Shown piece after piece: positions 25,022-34,651 of a DNA stretch of 64,000 nt. The notes beneath the pieces were generated by a model. It was given only the letters and a program-made list of their open reading frames with translations, was not told the DNA's origin and made no database searches. The stretch is from Bromus sterilis. Lineage: Eukaryota; Streptophyta; Magnoliopsida; Poales; Poaceae. Both the position numbers and the translations under genes were made by a program. Numbering within the stretch: position 1 is the first letter of the stretch; each line of letters opens with the position of its first letter. The stretch covers positions 127,204,501-127,268,500 of the forward strand of contig OX465596.1 of NCBI GenBank assembly GCA_950022295.1. The letters run 5' to 3'.

Positions 25022-25380
25022 CTTAAAAGCACTCGGGGGCTCGAGCATAAACTCCCCCCGAGAGACTCTATCCTCGCTCATGCGACTTTACTTAAAAGCA
25101 CTCGGGGGCTCGAGCATAAACTCCCCCCGAGAGACGCTATCCTCGCTCACGCGACTTTGCTTAAAAGCACTCGGGGGCTCGAGAATAAACTCCCGCCGAG
25201 AGACGCTATCCTCGCTCATGCGACTTTACTTAAAAGCACTCGGGGGCTCGAGCGTAAACTCCCCCCGAGATACGCTATCCTCTCTCACATTACTTTGCTT
25301 AAAAGCACTCGGGGGCTCGAGCATAACCCCCCCCCCCCCGAGAGACGCTATCCTCGCTTATGCGACTTCACTTAAAAACA
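25022..25380 (+). repeat. 69-bp tandem repeat array in T1, six copies
   Basis: Units start 'cttaaaagcactcgggggctcgag' at 25022, 25091, 25160, 25229, 25298 and about 25370; the period is exactly 69 bp in the first five. Because 69 is a multiple of three, the array stays open in two frames and makes a spurious 165-residue ORF. Each unit pairs CTCGGGGG with CCCCCCGAG and could fold as a hairpin. Confidence 0.85.
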
Positions 25381-25497
25381 CTCCAGGGCCAGAGCGCAAG
25401 ATCTACTCAAGGTACCAAGAACTTTCTCACAAGAGAATCGTATTAGAAAAAAGCAAAGTCCTTTAGTCTTCACCTGATCGCAAACGATCACCTAAAG

Positions 25498-25680
25498 ACT
25501 CGGGGGCTACTCCCATCGGGAGCGCTGCCACGCACCCGATGAAAATTCGGAACAGCCAAACAGCTACAAGAAAGGACTGTCCAGATGAATAAAAACTCAC
25601 AGGCTACGCCTGATTCTACAAATCAAACGTAGCCTCGGGGCCTACTCCCATCGGGAGCGTTGTCGCGCATCCGATAAAAC
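25498..25680 (+). repeat. Hairpin-bearing spacer repeats with CTCCCATCGGGAG
   Basis: The phrase 'ctcgggggctactcccatcgggagcg' occurs near 25499 and, with one change, 25635; its core CTCCC-ATC-GGGAG is a short inverted repeat. The same unit recurs in T2 (28684, 28818, 36773, 36906), and the core is also found at 33648 and 47771. The block resembles the polypurine tract CTCGGGGGCTAC at the 3' LTR border. Confidence 0.7.
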
Positions 25681-25686
25681 CTATAC

Positions 25687-25860
25687 AAAGGAGTCGAAGA
25701 TAATTTCCATTACAAAGGATTCGAAGACAATTTCCATTACAAAGGAGTCGAAGACAACTTCCATTACAAAGGAGTCGAAGACAATTTCCATTACAAAGGA
25801 GTCAAAGACAACCTCCATTACAAAGGAGTCGAGGACAGTTCTCATTACAAAAGGACTCGA
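25687..25860 (+). repeat. 27-bp tandem repeat array in T1
   Basis: About six copies of 'aaaggagtcgaagacaat' plus 9 bp ending 'cattac'. The homologous arrays in T2 are at 28867-29010 and 36953-37096. Confidence 0.8.
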
Positions 25861-26561
25861 GCAGCTCCTAGACGGGTTACAATACCATTATCCCAGGGAA
25901 TTATGACTTCTACATGTGTGCTCATGCTGCGATAATTGGCACTCTCGTCCCACAACCTGACGAGCATCACCACAGACAAAGTAGCAACTGAGCCTGCAAA
26001 GAAGCAAGTCGTCGTGCTCCAGTTCTACAAGGTGCCTCGCCTACTGACGCACTCGCTTGATGACCGGCTTGAAGTCTAGATCTTCCTTAGAACTTTAAGA
26101 GCAAGCACCACCAGCTGAGGAGTCAGCAGAAGACGAAGTCATAGGAGAAGCAGGTGAACCACCCCTCGACCCATCAGAACTGTCACTGCGACTTCGTTTC
26201 CATGCGCCCGCATGATAGAAAGAGTCGAGTGGATGCGCTCAGGCTATTTGCTTACACTGACAGCAATTGATCCTATAAGACCTGCAACGGCATGACTTTG
26301 CTAGACACCGGTCGTTCCAAGTTCATGTCGAGGGACGTGGGCTTGATTGGGCTACTACGGTATTTGCCACTAGCGCAATTCACCAAGGCTCGACCAGTCG
26401 ACTCCTTGGGCCCTTTCATCTTAGCAATCCCTCGAAACAGGTATTCTCATGGCTCCAAACTGCCAGCGACCAGCAGCTATGCTGCGCCTACCATGATAAA
26501 ACAAGCGACGAATTCGAGTCCCTGCGCGACTCTTCGAGTCCCCCAGGCACTCGGGGGCTAC

Positions 26562-27008
26562 TGAACAGGGGGTGACCCCACAACTCCTGCGTGTGAGGAT
26601 ACCTGGTGTATATGAAGACAGAAGGCCCGCTAGAAAGCCTCGACAGGGCTACGACTAGTCCACTCAAGGCACTGACGTAGGAGTCCACGACTGATATGGA
26701 AGGCACGACTTGGCGCACAAGGCAAGACTAGGGTTAGGAAACTATCTCTATAATCTAGGACGGACTCCCCGAGACCTGGTCTCATATATAAAGGCTGGGA
26801 GGGGAGACGTCTCGGAATCCAATATCCAATCTATTCTCCTGGTCTTGCGAGAACTCGCCTTGGCCTCCCTTGTAATCGCCCCCTCACGCAATAATATCGA
26901 GCACGAAGTGCTTCTCCTGTTAGCCGACGAGTATCGTCCAACATGTCCCTTCTCTATGATAAACCCAGAGTCCCTGACCATGGGATTTTCCGAGGATGAT
27001 CCTCGTCA
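26562..27008 (+). repeat. 3' LTR of T1, copy 1 (447 bp)
   Basis: Starts TGAACAGGGGGTG directly after the polypurine tract CTCGGGGGCTAC (26551-26561) and ends CCTCGTCA. A TATATAA promoter motif is at about 26785-26791. It is followed at 27009 by integrase-region sequence of T2, so T1 was inserted there. Confidence 0.88.
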
Positions 27009-28198
27009 GGCACCTTACCACAAGACGTCGTAGAATCCCGGCGCATCAGTCGACGATCTAAAGCATTCACAGTAATCAATGGACAGCTCTACAAGCGCAG
27101 CATCTCCCACGTCCTCCAAAAGTGCATCGAGGAAGAAGACGGAAAAGCCCTGTTGCTCGAGATCCACGAAGGCACCTGCGGACTCCACGCCAGCAGTCGT
27201 GCACTCGTGGTCAAAGATTTTCGAGCAGGGTTCTATTGCCTAACCGAAATGAGAAACGCGGAAGACATCATGCGACGCTGCATCGCCTGCCAAAAATTCT
27301 CCAGCAGGCCACAGCCCCAGCATCAGAACTCAAAACCATACCACTATCCTGGCCGTTCGCCACTCAGGGACTCGACATGGTGGGCCCACTCAAGAAATCC
27401 TCAAAAGGAGGATGAACAAACCTCCTTGTAGCAGTAGACAAGTTCACCAAGTGGATCGAGGCAGTACCAATCACCAGTTCAATAGCCCTCACGGCGGTCA
27501 ACTTCATCAAATCCATCATCTTCGGATTTGCCGTACCGCATAACATCATCACAGACAACGGTACAAACTTCACAGTAGCAGAATTCCAGAACGTCTGCCA
27601 AGATTTGGGCATCAAAATCAACTATGCATCACTCGCGCACCCACAGTCCAACGGCCAGGTGGAGAAGGAAAACGGCTTAGTATGTGGAGGAATAAAAAAG
27701 CGGCTCCTCGCACCACTCGAACAGGCTGCAGGCAACTGGGTAGAACAACTCCCCGCAGTCCTGTGGAGCCTGCGCACCACCCCAAACGCTTCAACCCAGT
27801 ACACACCTTTCTTCATGGTATATGGGGCAGAAGCTGTGCTGCCACACGACCTAAAGTTTGGAGCCCCCTGAATCTCGGGCTACGAAGAAGAAGAGGCAAA
27901 AGAAGCACTCCAGGATGATAAAGACACAGCAGACACAGCCAAAGCAAGGTCAGAAGGATACCAAGACAAACTACGCATATACCAAAGCAGCCGCCTGCGG
28001 ACAAGAACTTTCCGCAAAGGAGATCTTGTCCTATGACTAATACAAGAACAAGTCCACAAGCTTGCCCCGCGGTGGGAAGGACCATTCATAATCTCGGAGG
28101 TTAGAGGAGGACGTGCATACAGGTTGAAGAACCCGAAGACTGACGAAGATGTGGGAAACCCGTAGAACGTGGACAACTTGTGCCTGTTCTACCCATAG
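27009..28198 (+). pseudogene. T2 integrase, duplication copy 1, decayed
   Basis: Homologous to the T1 integrase from just upstream of the HHCC region to the C-terminal 'LCLFYP' and TAG (28196-28198). Pieces such as 'LLLEIHEGTCGLHASSRALV', 'CIACQKF', 'IITDNGTNF' and 'PQSNGQVEKENGL' can be read, but in several frames, with a frameshift near 27310 and stops near 27416, 27871 and 28036. The first catalytic Asp is in a shifted frame. It is more decayed than T1, as expected for the older element into which T1 jumped. Confidence 0.88.
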
Positions 28199-28300
28199 TC
28201 TACCCATAGGGACTATCAGCAGTATTGGTAGAAGCACCAATCGGCAACTCATGTAAAACTCGAAGCAATAAAGTAAGGTTTTTCCCAAGTAATACTACGT

Positions 28301-28560
28301 AAAGCACTCGGGGGCTCTAGCACAGAATCCCCCCCGAGAGACGTTATTTTGCTTACGCGGCGCTACTTAAAGCACTCGGGGGCTCGAGCACATACTCCCC
28401 CCGAGAGACGCTATTTCGTTTACGCGACGCTACTTAAAGCACTCGGGGGCTCGAGCACACACTCCCCCCCCCCTGAGAGACGCTATTTTTCTTACGCGAC
28501 GCTACTTAAAGACTCGGGTGCTCGAGCACGAGCTTCCCTCGAAAAGGCATCGTTTTGCCC
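28301..28560 (+). repeat. ~68-bp tandem repeat array in T2, copy 1
   Basis: Four units starting 'aaagcactcgggggctc' at 28301, 28369, 28436 and 28508 (periods 68, 67 and 72), homologous to the T1 array at 25022. The duplicate is at 36388-36650. Confidence 0.8.
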
Positions 28561-28866
28561 ACATAGCTTCACTCAAAATTTATTTCCCATCAGCACACTT
28601 TAATCCCCAAGAATAAGGATAAACCAGGCATTGGACAGAGAAACTTCTTAGTCTTCACCTAATCACAAGTGATCACCTAAAGACTCGGGGGATACTCCCA
28701 TCGGGAGCGCTGCCGCGCACCCGATGAAGATCCAGAACAACCGAGCAGTCGCAAGAAAGGATAGCATGATCGAATAAAGCTCACAGTCTATGTCTGACTC
28801 CACAAGTCAAACGAAGACTCGGGGGCTACTCCCATCGGGAGCGATGCCGCGCACCCGATAGTTTTC

Positions 28867-29010
28867 AAAGGACTCGAAGACAGTTCTCATTAGAAAGGAC
28901 TCGAGGACAGTTCTCATTACAAAGGACTCGAGGACAGTTCTCATTACAAAGGACTCAAAGACAGCTCTCATTACAAAGGATTCGAGGACATTTCTCATTA
29001 CAAAAGACTC
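28867..29010 (+). repeat. 27-bp tandem repeat array in T2, copy 1
   Basis: Five to six units of 'aaaggactcgaggacagt' plus 9 bp ending 'cattac'. The duplicate is at 36953-37096. Confidence 0.8.
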
Positions 29011-29257
29011 GAAGACCTCAAGTTACATATCAGCACAAAGTCTCCACCACACACCAAAGTTTACAAAGGGACTCGAGCGGTTGCGAAAAGGATTACAATA
29101 CCAAACATCCCAGGGAACTATGACTTCTACATGTGTGCTCGTGCTGAGATAATTGGCACTTTCGGCCCACATCTTGACGAGCATCATCACAGACAAAGTA
29201 AAAACTAAGCCTGCGAAGAAGAAATTCGGTGCCCTCCAGTTCTACAAGATGCCTTCC

Positions 29258-29872
29258 CTACCGACGCGCACGTTTGACGGGTGGCTTGACGTCGAGCTCC
29301 TCCTTAGAACTAGAAGAGAAAGCACCACCGGCCGAGGAGTCAGCCAAAGATGAAGCCACTGGAGAAGTAGATGAAGGATTCCTCGACACACCAGAGCTGT
29401 CGCTGCTCGTTTCCTCCCAGTAAGGATCCAGACGATTGCCACAGGCATCAAAAGCACGAATAGTGAGAGTATCTTCGCCATTGAAACGACAGCAAAGGCT
29501 ATCCCCGTCACGCAGGTTCAGCTGACGCGAAAACGCCCTCCAGCCAGATCCAAGAAAAATCAGGAACGAATTATCAACTTCCAGCTCCACCCAAGAGGAA
29601 GATCGAGCACACCCTTGAAGATGGAGCTAGGGACCCCTCAAATGGGGCTCATAAACAATGGAGGCAAATGAGAATGGAAGACGGATCCGGGTAGCGGTCC
29701 GGCTAAGAACACGCAAAAGGAAATCATAGCGCCAAACACCCTCCTCGGAAGAAGAGGAAGGCGCTATCGTAGCTCCATGACGTCTGCCACGCGAAGAACG
29801 AGGTGTGCGGCCACCACGGCACCGCCGACCACAACCTCGGCCAACCACACCGCCACCACGCCTGGGCGCCAT
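29258..29872 (-). pseudogene. T2 antisense B3-like gene, one nonsense codon (copy 1)
   Basis: The frame begins at the ATG complementary to 29870-29872 and ends at a TAG at 29258-29260, with the same layout as the intact gene at 32561-33178. One in-frame TAG (29627-29629) falls where the intact copy has the Trp of 'RGLWLRLQ'. The RG-rich N-terminus, the 'VLSRTATRIRLPFSFAS' segment, 'FLIFLGSGWRAFSRQLNLRDGDSL' and the Ser-rich acidic tail are otherwise in frame. A TATAAATA box (minus strand, 29941-29948) lies upstream, and the G2 LTR starts 7 bp beyond it. The same nonsense codon in copy 2 shows that it predates the duplication. Confidence 0.75.
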
Positions 29873-31381
29873 ATCAAGAAGAAGAAGAAGGGAAAGAGAG
29901 GAGAAGAGCATATGCCAAGCCCAAGAAAACAAACAACAGGTATTTATAGCACATCGGATACGTCTCAAACGTATCTACTTTTCCAAACACTTTTGTTATT
30001 GTTTTGGCTTCATTCTTGCATGATTTGGACGAAACTAACCCGGACTGACGCTATTTTCAACAGAGATGCAAGTGTTGTTTTATATTGTGCAGGTTTCTGG
30101 ATATTTAGGTACACTAGAAATATCCACAAAAATTATATAAAAAAGCAGCGTTCCAGAAGCTTCGACGGAGCCAAAGAGGGGCCACAGGGCAGCCAGGGGG
30201 CACCCAGAAGGGTGTGGGGCGCGGACCAGCCCCTGGCCGCGCCACCTGCCCTCCTGGGTGGGTCCCACACCCCCTGGTGACCTACCTTGGCCTCTATTTA
30301 TTCTCGTGACGAGGAAACTCCGAAACAGAAGTCGCTTTCCCAATCTACGTCGCGGAGCCGCCGCCACCCTCTGTTCTTCTCCGGGAGAGCTAATCTGGAG
30401 GTTTTTTTGGCCTCCGGTGAAGGGAAATCATCGCCATCGTCATCATCATCGCCTCTCCATCACCCCTCCATGACTCCTTCTCTCATGTGTGAGTAATTCC
30501 CTGCTGTAGGCAAAGGGGATGGTAGGGATTGGATGAGTTAGATCGTGTAATAGTTCATCAGATTGTTGGGGGCATGTTGCCTATCATCTACTTGGTGTTT
30601 ATCATCTCTGTTAGAACTTGTTTCTCTTAATGCTTGCCACTTTGGGCCCGAGTGCTATGATTTCAGATATGATCACCCTTTTTTTCTTGAGTTTGTTGGT
30701 GTTCTTGATCCTATCTATGAGTTGTATGCGCCCATTATAGTCCGGAACCGGCGATCCCGATGGTGACAGCTTGGGACACCAAAGGGGATGGAATATAATT
30801 TGAGGATTCCATGTATCCATGAAGTGTTAATGCTTTGTTCCGATGCTCTTTGACAGGAGTACCTTAATCTTCCTAAGTTCCTTTTGGCCCCGTTCGTAGC
30901 GGGAGTGTAGGACAAAAGATGTTGTGCAAAGTTCTTATTGCAAGCACGTACAACTACCTTGGGATACATGCCTAATGTTTTATATTCGCCTATATGATCC
31001 TTTATTTTCTGTGAGCCTTGCCCGTGTTAGAATCTAATACATGTTTGTTCTCATCCAAGCAGCGCCCAACCATCCATCTCCCTAGCCTACAGTGTTTCTT
31101 TCCGCTGGTTACTAGTTGTTTACTTTTGCTGTTTAACTTTTGTTGTTTCACCACCACTATTACCACTATTATCACCCACACTACCACTACCATATTACCG
31201 TTGCTACTAATACTTTTGTGCAAGCAAGTTTTTATTTCAGGTGCGATTGAACTGACAACTCAATTGTCAAAGCCTGTACGTATTCTTTGTTTCCCCAAGT
31301 GTCGAATCAATAAATTGGGTTATCTTGCCCGCGAAGACTATCTCGATCCCCTACAGTTGAGGGTTATCAAGTACTGTTTTA

Positions 31382-31399
31382 TGGCGCCGTTGCCGGGGA
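31382..31399 (+). other. Primer-binding site of G2, copy 1 (tRNA-Asp)
   Basis: TGGCGCCGTTGCCGGGGA is fully complementary to the 3' end of plant tRNA-Asp and lies 12 bp after the LTR. Confidence 0.9.
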
Positions 31400-31456
31400 C
31401 CATAGATTTATTTACAGCTCTACTTGAAGTATCATGCCTGCTGCACGTTATCCACT

Positions 31457-32460
31457 ATGGGTAAGAAAGGAGACCCCAAGGTTCCGATCTTACCATCCCG
31501 TACGAGACGAGGTACTACTCTTAGCACTAGTGCTAAACTTGATTCACCTTTAGTTATGAGTAAGTTTGATTCACCTCAGTTACATGCTACTTCTGCTGAG
31601 TCTGGAAATATGTCAGACGCCTTTGATGATGCTTCTACTACCTTTGAAACTACTGGTTCACTTGGTTCTTTTATTGAAGAACAGATTGCTGATGTTTCTC
31701 GATTCTCGGCAGTTGAAATTCCTGTTACCAAAACACCTATTGGATTTTACTGTCCTTAAGGAGAAACTCCTTGAGGAGCATTATGTTATACTTAATGATG
31801 ATTTTTGCAGGGAGCTTAATGAATGTGCTGATTTCGACCCTGCCGCTATAAAGAAGTTGCTAGCAAAGCACTCCTTGAAGAACAAGTTTACTCCTGATCC
31901 TACTTTCGCTACGTCTCCTATATGCATTACTTATCCTGATTATGATTTCTGTGTTGACCTTTCACTAATATCCACAGTTGAAGTTGATCCTTTTTATGGC
32001 AGAGAAAATGATTATGCTATCGAGCACCTGACCAAACTCACTGAGTTGGGTAGCTTGTTTACTACTGATGAAAGGATCCAGAACTTTTATGTGACCAAGC
32101 TTCTTCCTTTTTCCTTGAAAGGAGATGCTAGAGCATGGTATGATGCACTACCATGTGGTTCCATTCGAAGTCCTCAAGATATGGCTATATCTTTCATTGA
32201 TAAGTATTTTCCTTCTCATATGCAGCATGCTGCTTTACAAAGAATTTATAACTTTAAACAGTTGCAGGATGAGCATCTACCTAAAGCTTGGGGGAGGTTT
32301 TGCAGTTTGCTGAAGGCTAGACCGGGACATGAGATCCCTAAGAATGAATTACTTGATATATTTTATGCTGGTATAACCGATAAATCTAAATCCTATCTAG
32401 ATAGTTGTGCTGGTTGTGTTTTCAGGCAAAGAACACCGAACGATGCAGAAGAATTGATGG
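31457..32460 (+). pseudogene. G2 gag N-terminal part, truncated at the duplication junction
   Basis: The ATG at 31457 opens the gag ('MGKKGDPKVPILPSRTRRG'). One frameshift near 31745, shared with copy 2, moves to a frame that is open from 31566 to beyond the junction. It includes the Athila-type gag core 'LPFSLKGDARAWYDALP', 'DKYFPSHMQHAALQ' and 'FCSLLKARPGHEIP'. The frame runs over the junction for six foreign residues and stops at 32480. Copy 2 has 1-nt and 4-nt deletions here that this copy lacks, so this copy preserves the better gag reading frame. Confidence 0.85.
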
Positions 32461-32560
32461 GCTCTCGTCCCACAACCTGACAAGCATCACCACAGACAAA
32501 GTAGCAACTGAGCCTGCAAAGAAGCAAGTCGTCGTGCTCCAGTTCTACAAGGTGCCTCGC

Positions 32561-33178
32561 CTACTGACGCACTCGCTTGATGACCGGCTTGAAGTCTAGA
32601 TCTTCCTTAGAACTATAAGAGCAAGCACCGCGAGCTGAGGAGTCAGCAGAAGACGAAGTCATAGGAGAAGCAGGTGAACCACCCCTCGACCCATCAGAAC
32701 TGTCACTGCTTGTTTCCTCCCAGTATGGATCCATACGATTACTACCGGCATCAAACGCAGGAACAATGAGGGTATCTTCACCATCAAAACGAAAGAAAAG
32801 ACTATCCCCATCACGCAAGTTTAGCTGCTGAGAAAACGACCTCCATCCAGCATCAAGAAAAATCAAGAAAGAGCCATCAACAGAAAGTTCAACCCAAGCA
32901 GGAGGTCGAGCGCACCCCTGAAGCCGAAGCCACAGACCTCTCAGATTAAGCTCAGAAACCATAGAAGCAAATGAGAATGGAAGAGGGATCCGAGTAGAAG
33001 TGCGACTAAGAATGCGCAGAAGCAAGTCATAGCGCCAAACACCCTCATCCGCACAAGACGAAGAGGGCGTCGCCACAGTTCCACGACGCCCACCACGAGA
33101 AGAGCGAGGGGTAAGGCCACCACGACCACGCCGGCCACGACCTCGGCCAGAAGCACCACCACCCCACTTGGGAGTCAT
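32561..33178 (-). CDS. B3-like DNA-binding protein, antisense gene of Tat element T1, intact
   Basis: A 205-residue open frame, antisense to the retrotransposon and placed between integrase and 3' LTR. The start is the ATG complementary to 33176-33178, matching the start conserved in both T2 copies; an in-frame ATG at 33235 is not conserved. Residues 5-32 are RG-rich. Residues 51-143 follow the plant B3 pattern: 'LLLRILSRTSTRIPLPFSFA' as the first strand plus 'IP..FA' motif, a 'VELSVDGSFLIFL' strand, then 'GWRSFSQQLNLRDGDSLFFRF' like the GW..F....L..GD..vF signature of B3 domains. The tail is Ser/Asp-rich and ends in a basic KRVR. Minus-strand TATAAATA is 62 bp upstream. B3 domains bind DNA in plant transcription factors; a role here in binding element or host DNA is inference. 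The fold call rests on pattern only. Confidence 0.72.
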   Translation of the reverse strand: MTPKWGGGASGRGRGRRGRGGLTPRSSRGGRRGTVATPSSSCADEGVWRYDLLLRILSRTSTRIPLPFSFASMVSELNLRGLWLRLQGCARPPAWVELSVDGSFLIFLDAGWRSFSQQLNLRDGDSLFFRFDGEDTLIVPAFDAGSNRMDPYWEETSSDSSDGSRGGSPASPMTSSSADSSARGACSYSSKEDLDFKPVIKRVRQ

Positions 33179-33239
33179 AGGAAGAAGAATAAGAAAAGGA
33201 GAAGAATGGATTACCAAGCCCACGCAATATAGCAACGGG

Positions 33240-33247
33240 TATTTATA
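33240..33247 (-). promoter_or_regulatory. TATA box of the antisense B3-like gene
   Basis: The minus strand reads TATAAATA, 62 bp upstream of the ATG at 33178, so a start site about 30 bp downstream would give a 5' leader of some 35 nt. The box is kept in both T2 copies (29941-29948 and 38027-38034), suggesting a dedicated antisense promoter. Not tested. Confidence 0.6.
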
Positions 33248-33699
33248 GCGCAGCCCAGGGGCAAACCAGGAAAAAATAACAGAAGTCCAAGAGGCGCCAT
33301 CATTAAATCAAAGACCAAAAACGTCAGGCGTTACGAATGCCGAGAGAAGATGCTTTTCACACGGGCAGCACTGTGTGAAGGACGCGTCAAATCTTGCGCG
33401 TTTCCCATACATGCATTGGTAATCGAACAGGCAGTGGCAGCACGGTATCCAAGCCATCATTATGACCGGCCAGAAGACATGACGGTTCAAAAAACAAAGC
33501 ATCGTTGGCAGTCATCCAGAAAAACATTACTGTAATGCTCACTATTAAGGCGCACGGATAAAGACGAATTAGGATAAAAAACCAATGCAGCCGGTAAGGG
33601 TCATCTATCTCTTGGTGCAAACATATTTTATTGAAAATCTTTTACTCCCATCGGGAGTATCTTTATTCAAAGCAGAGAAAAGGACCAAAAACTACGGAG

Positions 33700-33970
33700 T
33701 TTTGGGTGCTCCCTCACCCAAAAGATAAGGATATGCTCGAGTAACCATTCGCGCTTACAGAAGTTTCGGGTGCTCCCTCACCTAGAAGACAAAAACGTGC
33801 TCGAGTAGCCGCTCGCACCAAACAAGCAATCACAACATCAACTGATTTCGGGTGTTCCCTCACCCAGAAGGCAGCCACATGCTCGAGTGATCACTCGCAC
33901 TTGTAGAAATAAACGTACTTTCAGAGTCTGGGTGCTCCCTCACCCTGAAGACAGTAAAAAATTCGAGTGA
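33700..33970 (+). repeat. Interspersed GGGTGCTCCCTCACCC repeats in T1 3' UTR, copy 2
   Basis: GGGTGCTCCCTCACCC or a one-base variant occurs near 33704, 33768, 33849 and 33929, each followed by 'gctcgagtgaccactcgca'-like text, which is itself an inverted repeat (CGAGT..ACTCG). T2 has the same repeats near 47828, 47909 and 47972. Confidence 0.7.
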
Positions 33971-34651
33971 CTACTCGCAAGGACTCCGCAAAGTATTTAA
34001 ACACTATGATCTACTCGCTTACTCGACGACATTCCGAGCGGGCGCTTTCCTATAAGACTCCTCGCTTGAGCACACAAAGGATCCACGGGGGACTACTAAT
34101 AGCTCACTTGATTGTTTATTCCAAGTGGGTTCATCGCTAACCAGGCTCCGTGCCTCTGCAAAAACAATTATACCTGGGCTACGACACACTGTACCCAGAT
34201 GCCATGCAAGCTTAGTGTGTCGGTAAGACCCTGCTGCGCAGAGCGGCCGGGCCGGGATTTCCCGCAGAGCGACTTCACTCCCGATCTTTTCCATGCGCCC
34301 GCATGATAGAAAGAGTCGAGCGGACGCGCTCAGGCTATTTGCTTACACTGGCAGCAATTGATCCTATAAGACCTGCAACGGCATGACTTTGCTAGACACC
34401 GGTCGTTCCAAGTTCATGTCGAGGGACGTGGGCTTGATTGGGCTACTACGGTATTTTCCACTAGCGCAATTCACCAAGGCTCGACCAGTCGACTCCTTGG
34501 GCCCTTTCATCTTAGCAATCCCTCGAAACAGGTATTCTCATGGCTCCAAACTGCCAGCGACCAGCAGCTATGCTGCGCCTACCATGATAAAACAAGCGAC
34601 GAATTCGAGTCCCTACGCGACTCTTCGAGTCCCTAGGCACTCGGGGGCTAC

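Larger units (their letters stand above)
24972..27008 (+). mobile_element. T1 3' region and 3' LTR, duplication copy 1
   Basis: This continues the T1 element after solo LTR F. The order is post-integrase spacer, 69-bp repeats, hairpin-bearing spacer, 27-bp repeats, the C-terminal remnant of the antisense B3-like gene (about 26043-26189), a deletion of about 1.57 kb, then the 3' untranslated part and the 3' LTR. From 25942 on it is copy 1 of the tandem duplication. The deletion joins 26189 to sequence equivalent to about 34270. Confidence 0.8.
25942..32460 (+). repeat. Tandem segmental duplication, copy 1
   Basis: Matches 32462-40541 along its length at roughly 98-99% by eye, except for a 1.57-kb deletion after 26189. 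It comprises the T1 3' end, the T2 integrase to antisense gene, and the first 2.5 kb of G2 (5' LTR, PBS, part of gag). It ends abruptly inside gag at 32460, where the sequence restarts with the T1 segment equivalent to 25942. Confidence 0.92.
29956..32460 (+). mobile_element. G2 5' end carried in duplication copy 1 (truncated)
   Basis: 5' LTR 29956-31369 (first base changed, GGATACGTC instead of TGATACGTC), tRNA-Asp PBS at 31382-31399, then gag to the duplication junction at 32460. The base preceding the LTR ends in ACATC (29951-29955), corresponding to the ACAGC target site in copy 2 with one substitution. There is no 3' LTR in this copy: it exists only because of the tandem duplication. Confidence 0.9.

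Noticed and set aside
24969..25466. A 165-codon plus-strand ORF
   Set aside because: It is the 69-bp tandem array translated; the period is a multiple of three, so no stop arises. Not a gene.
25022..25860. Possible CRISPR-like or satellite array
   Set aside because: Repeats are contiguous or have similar spacers, lie inside a retrotransposon 3' region and recur at the same place in related copies; plant context rules out CRISPR.
31018..31464. 148-codon ORF (also at 39104 and 46971)
   Set aside because: Lies inside the G2 LTR, repeated in all three LTR copies with a hydrophobic CT-rich translation; not a gene.
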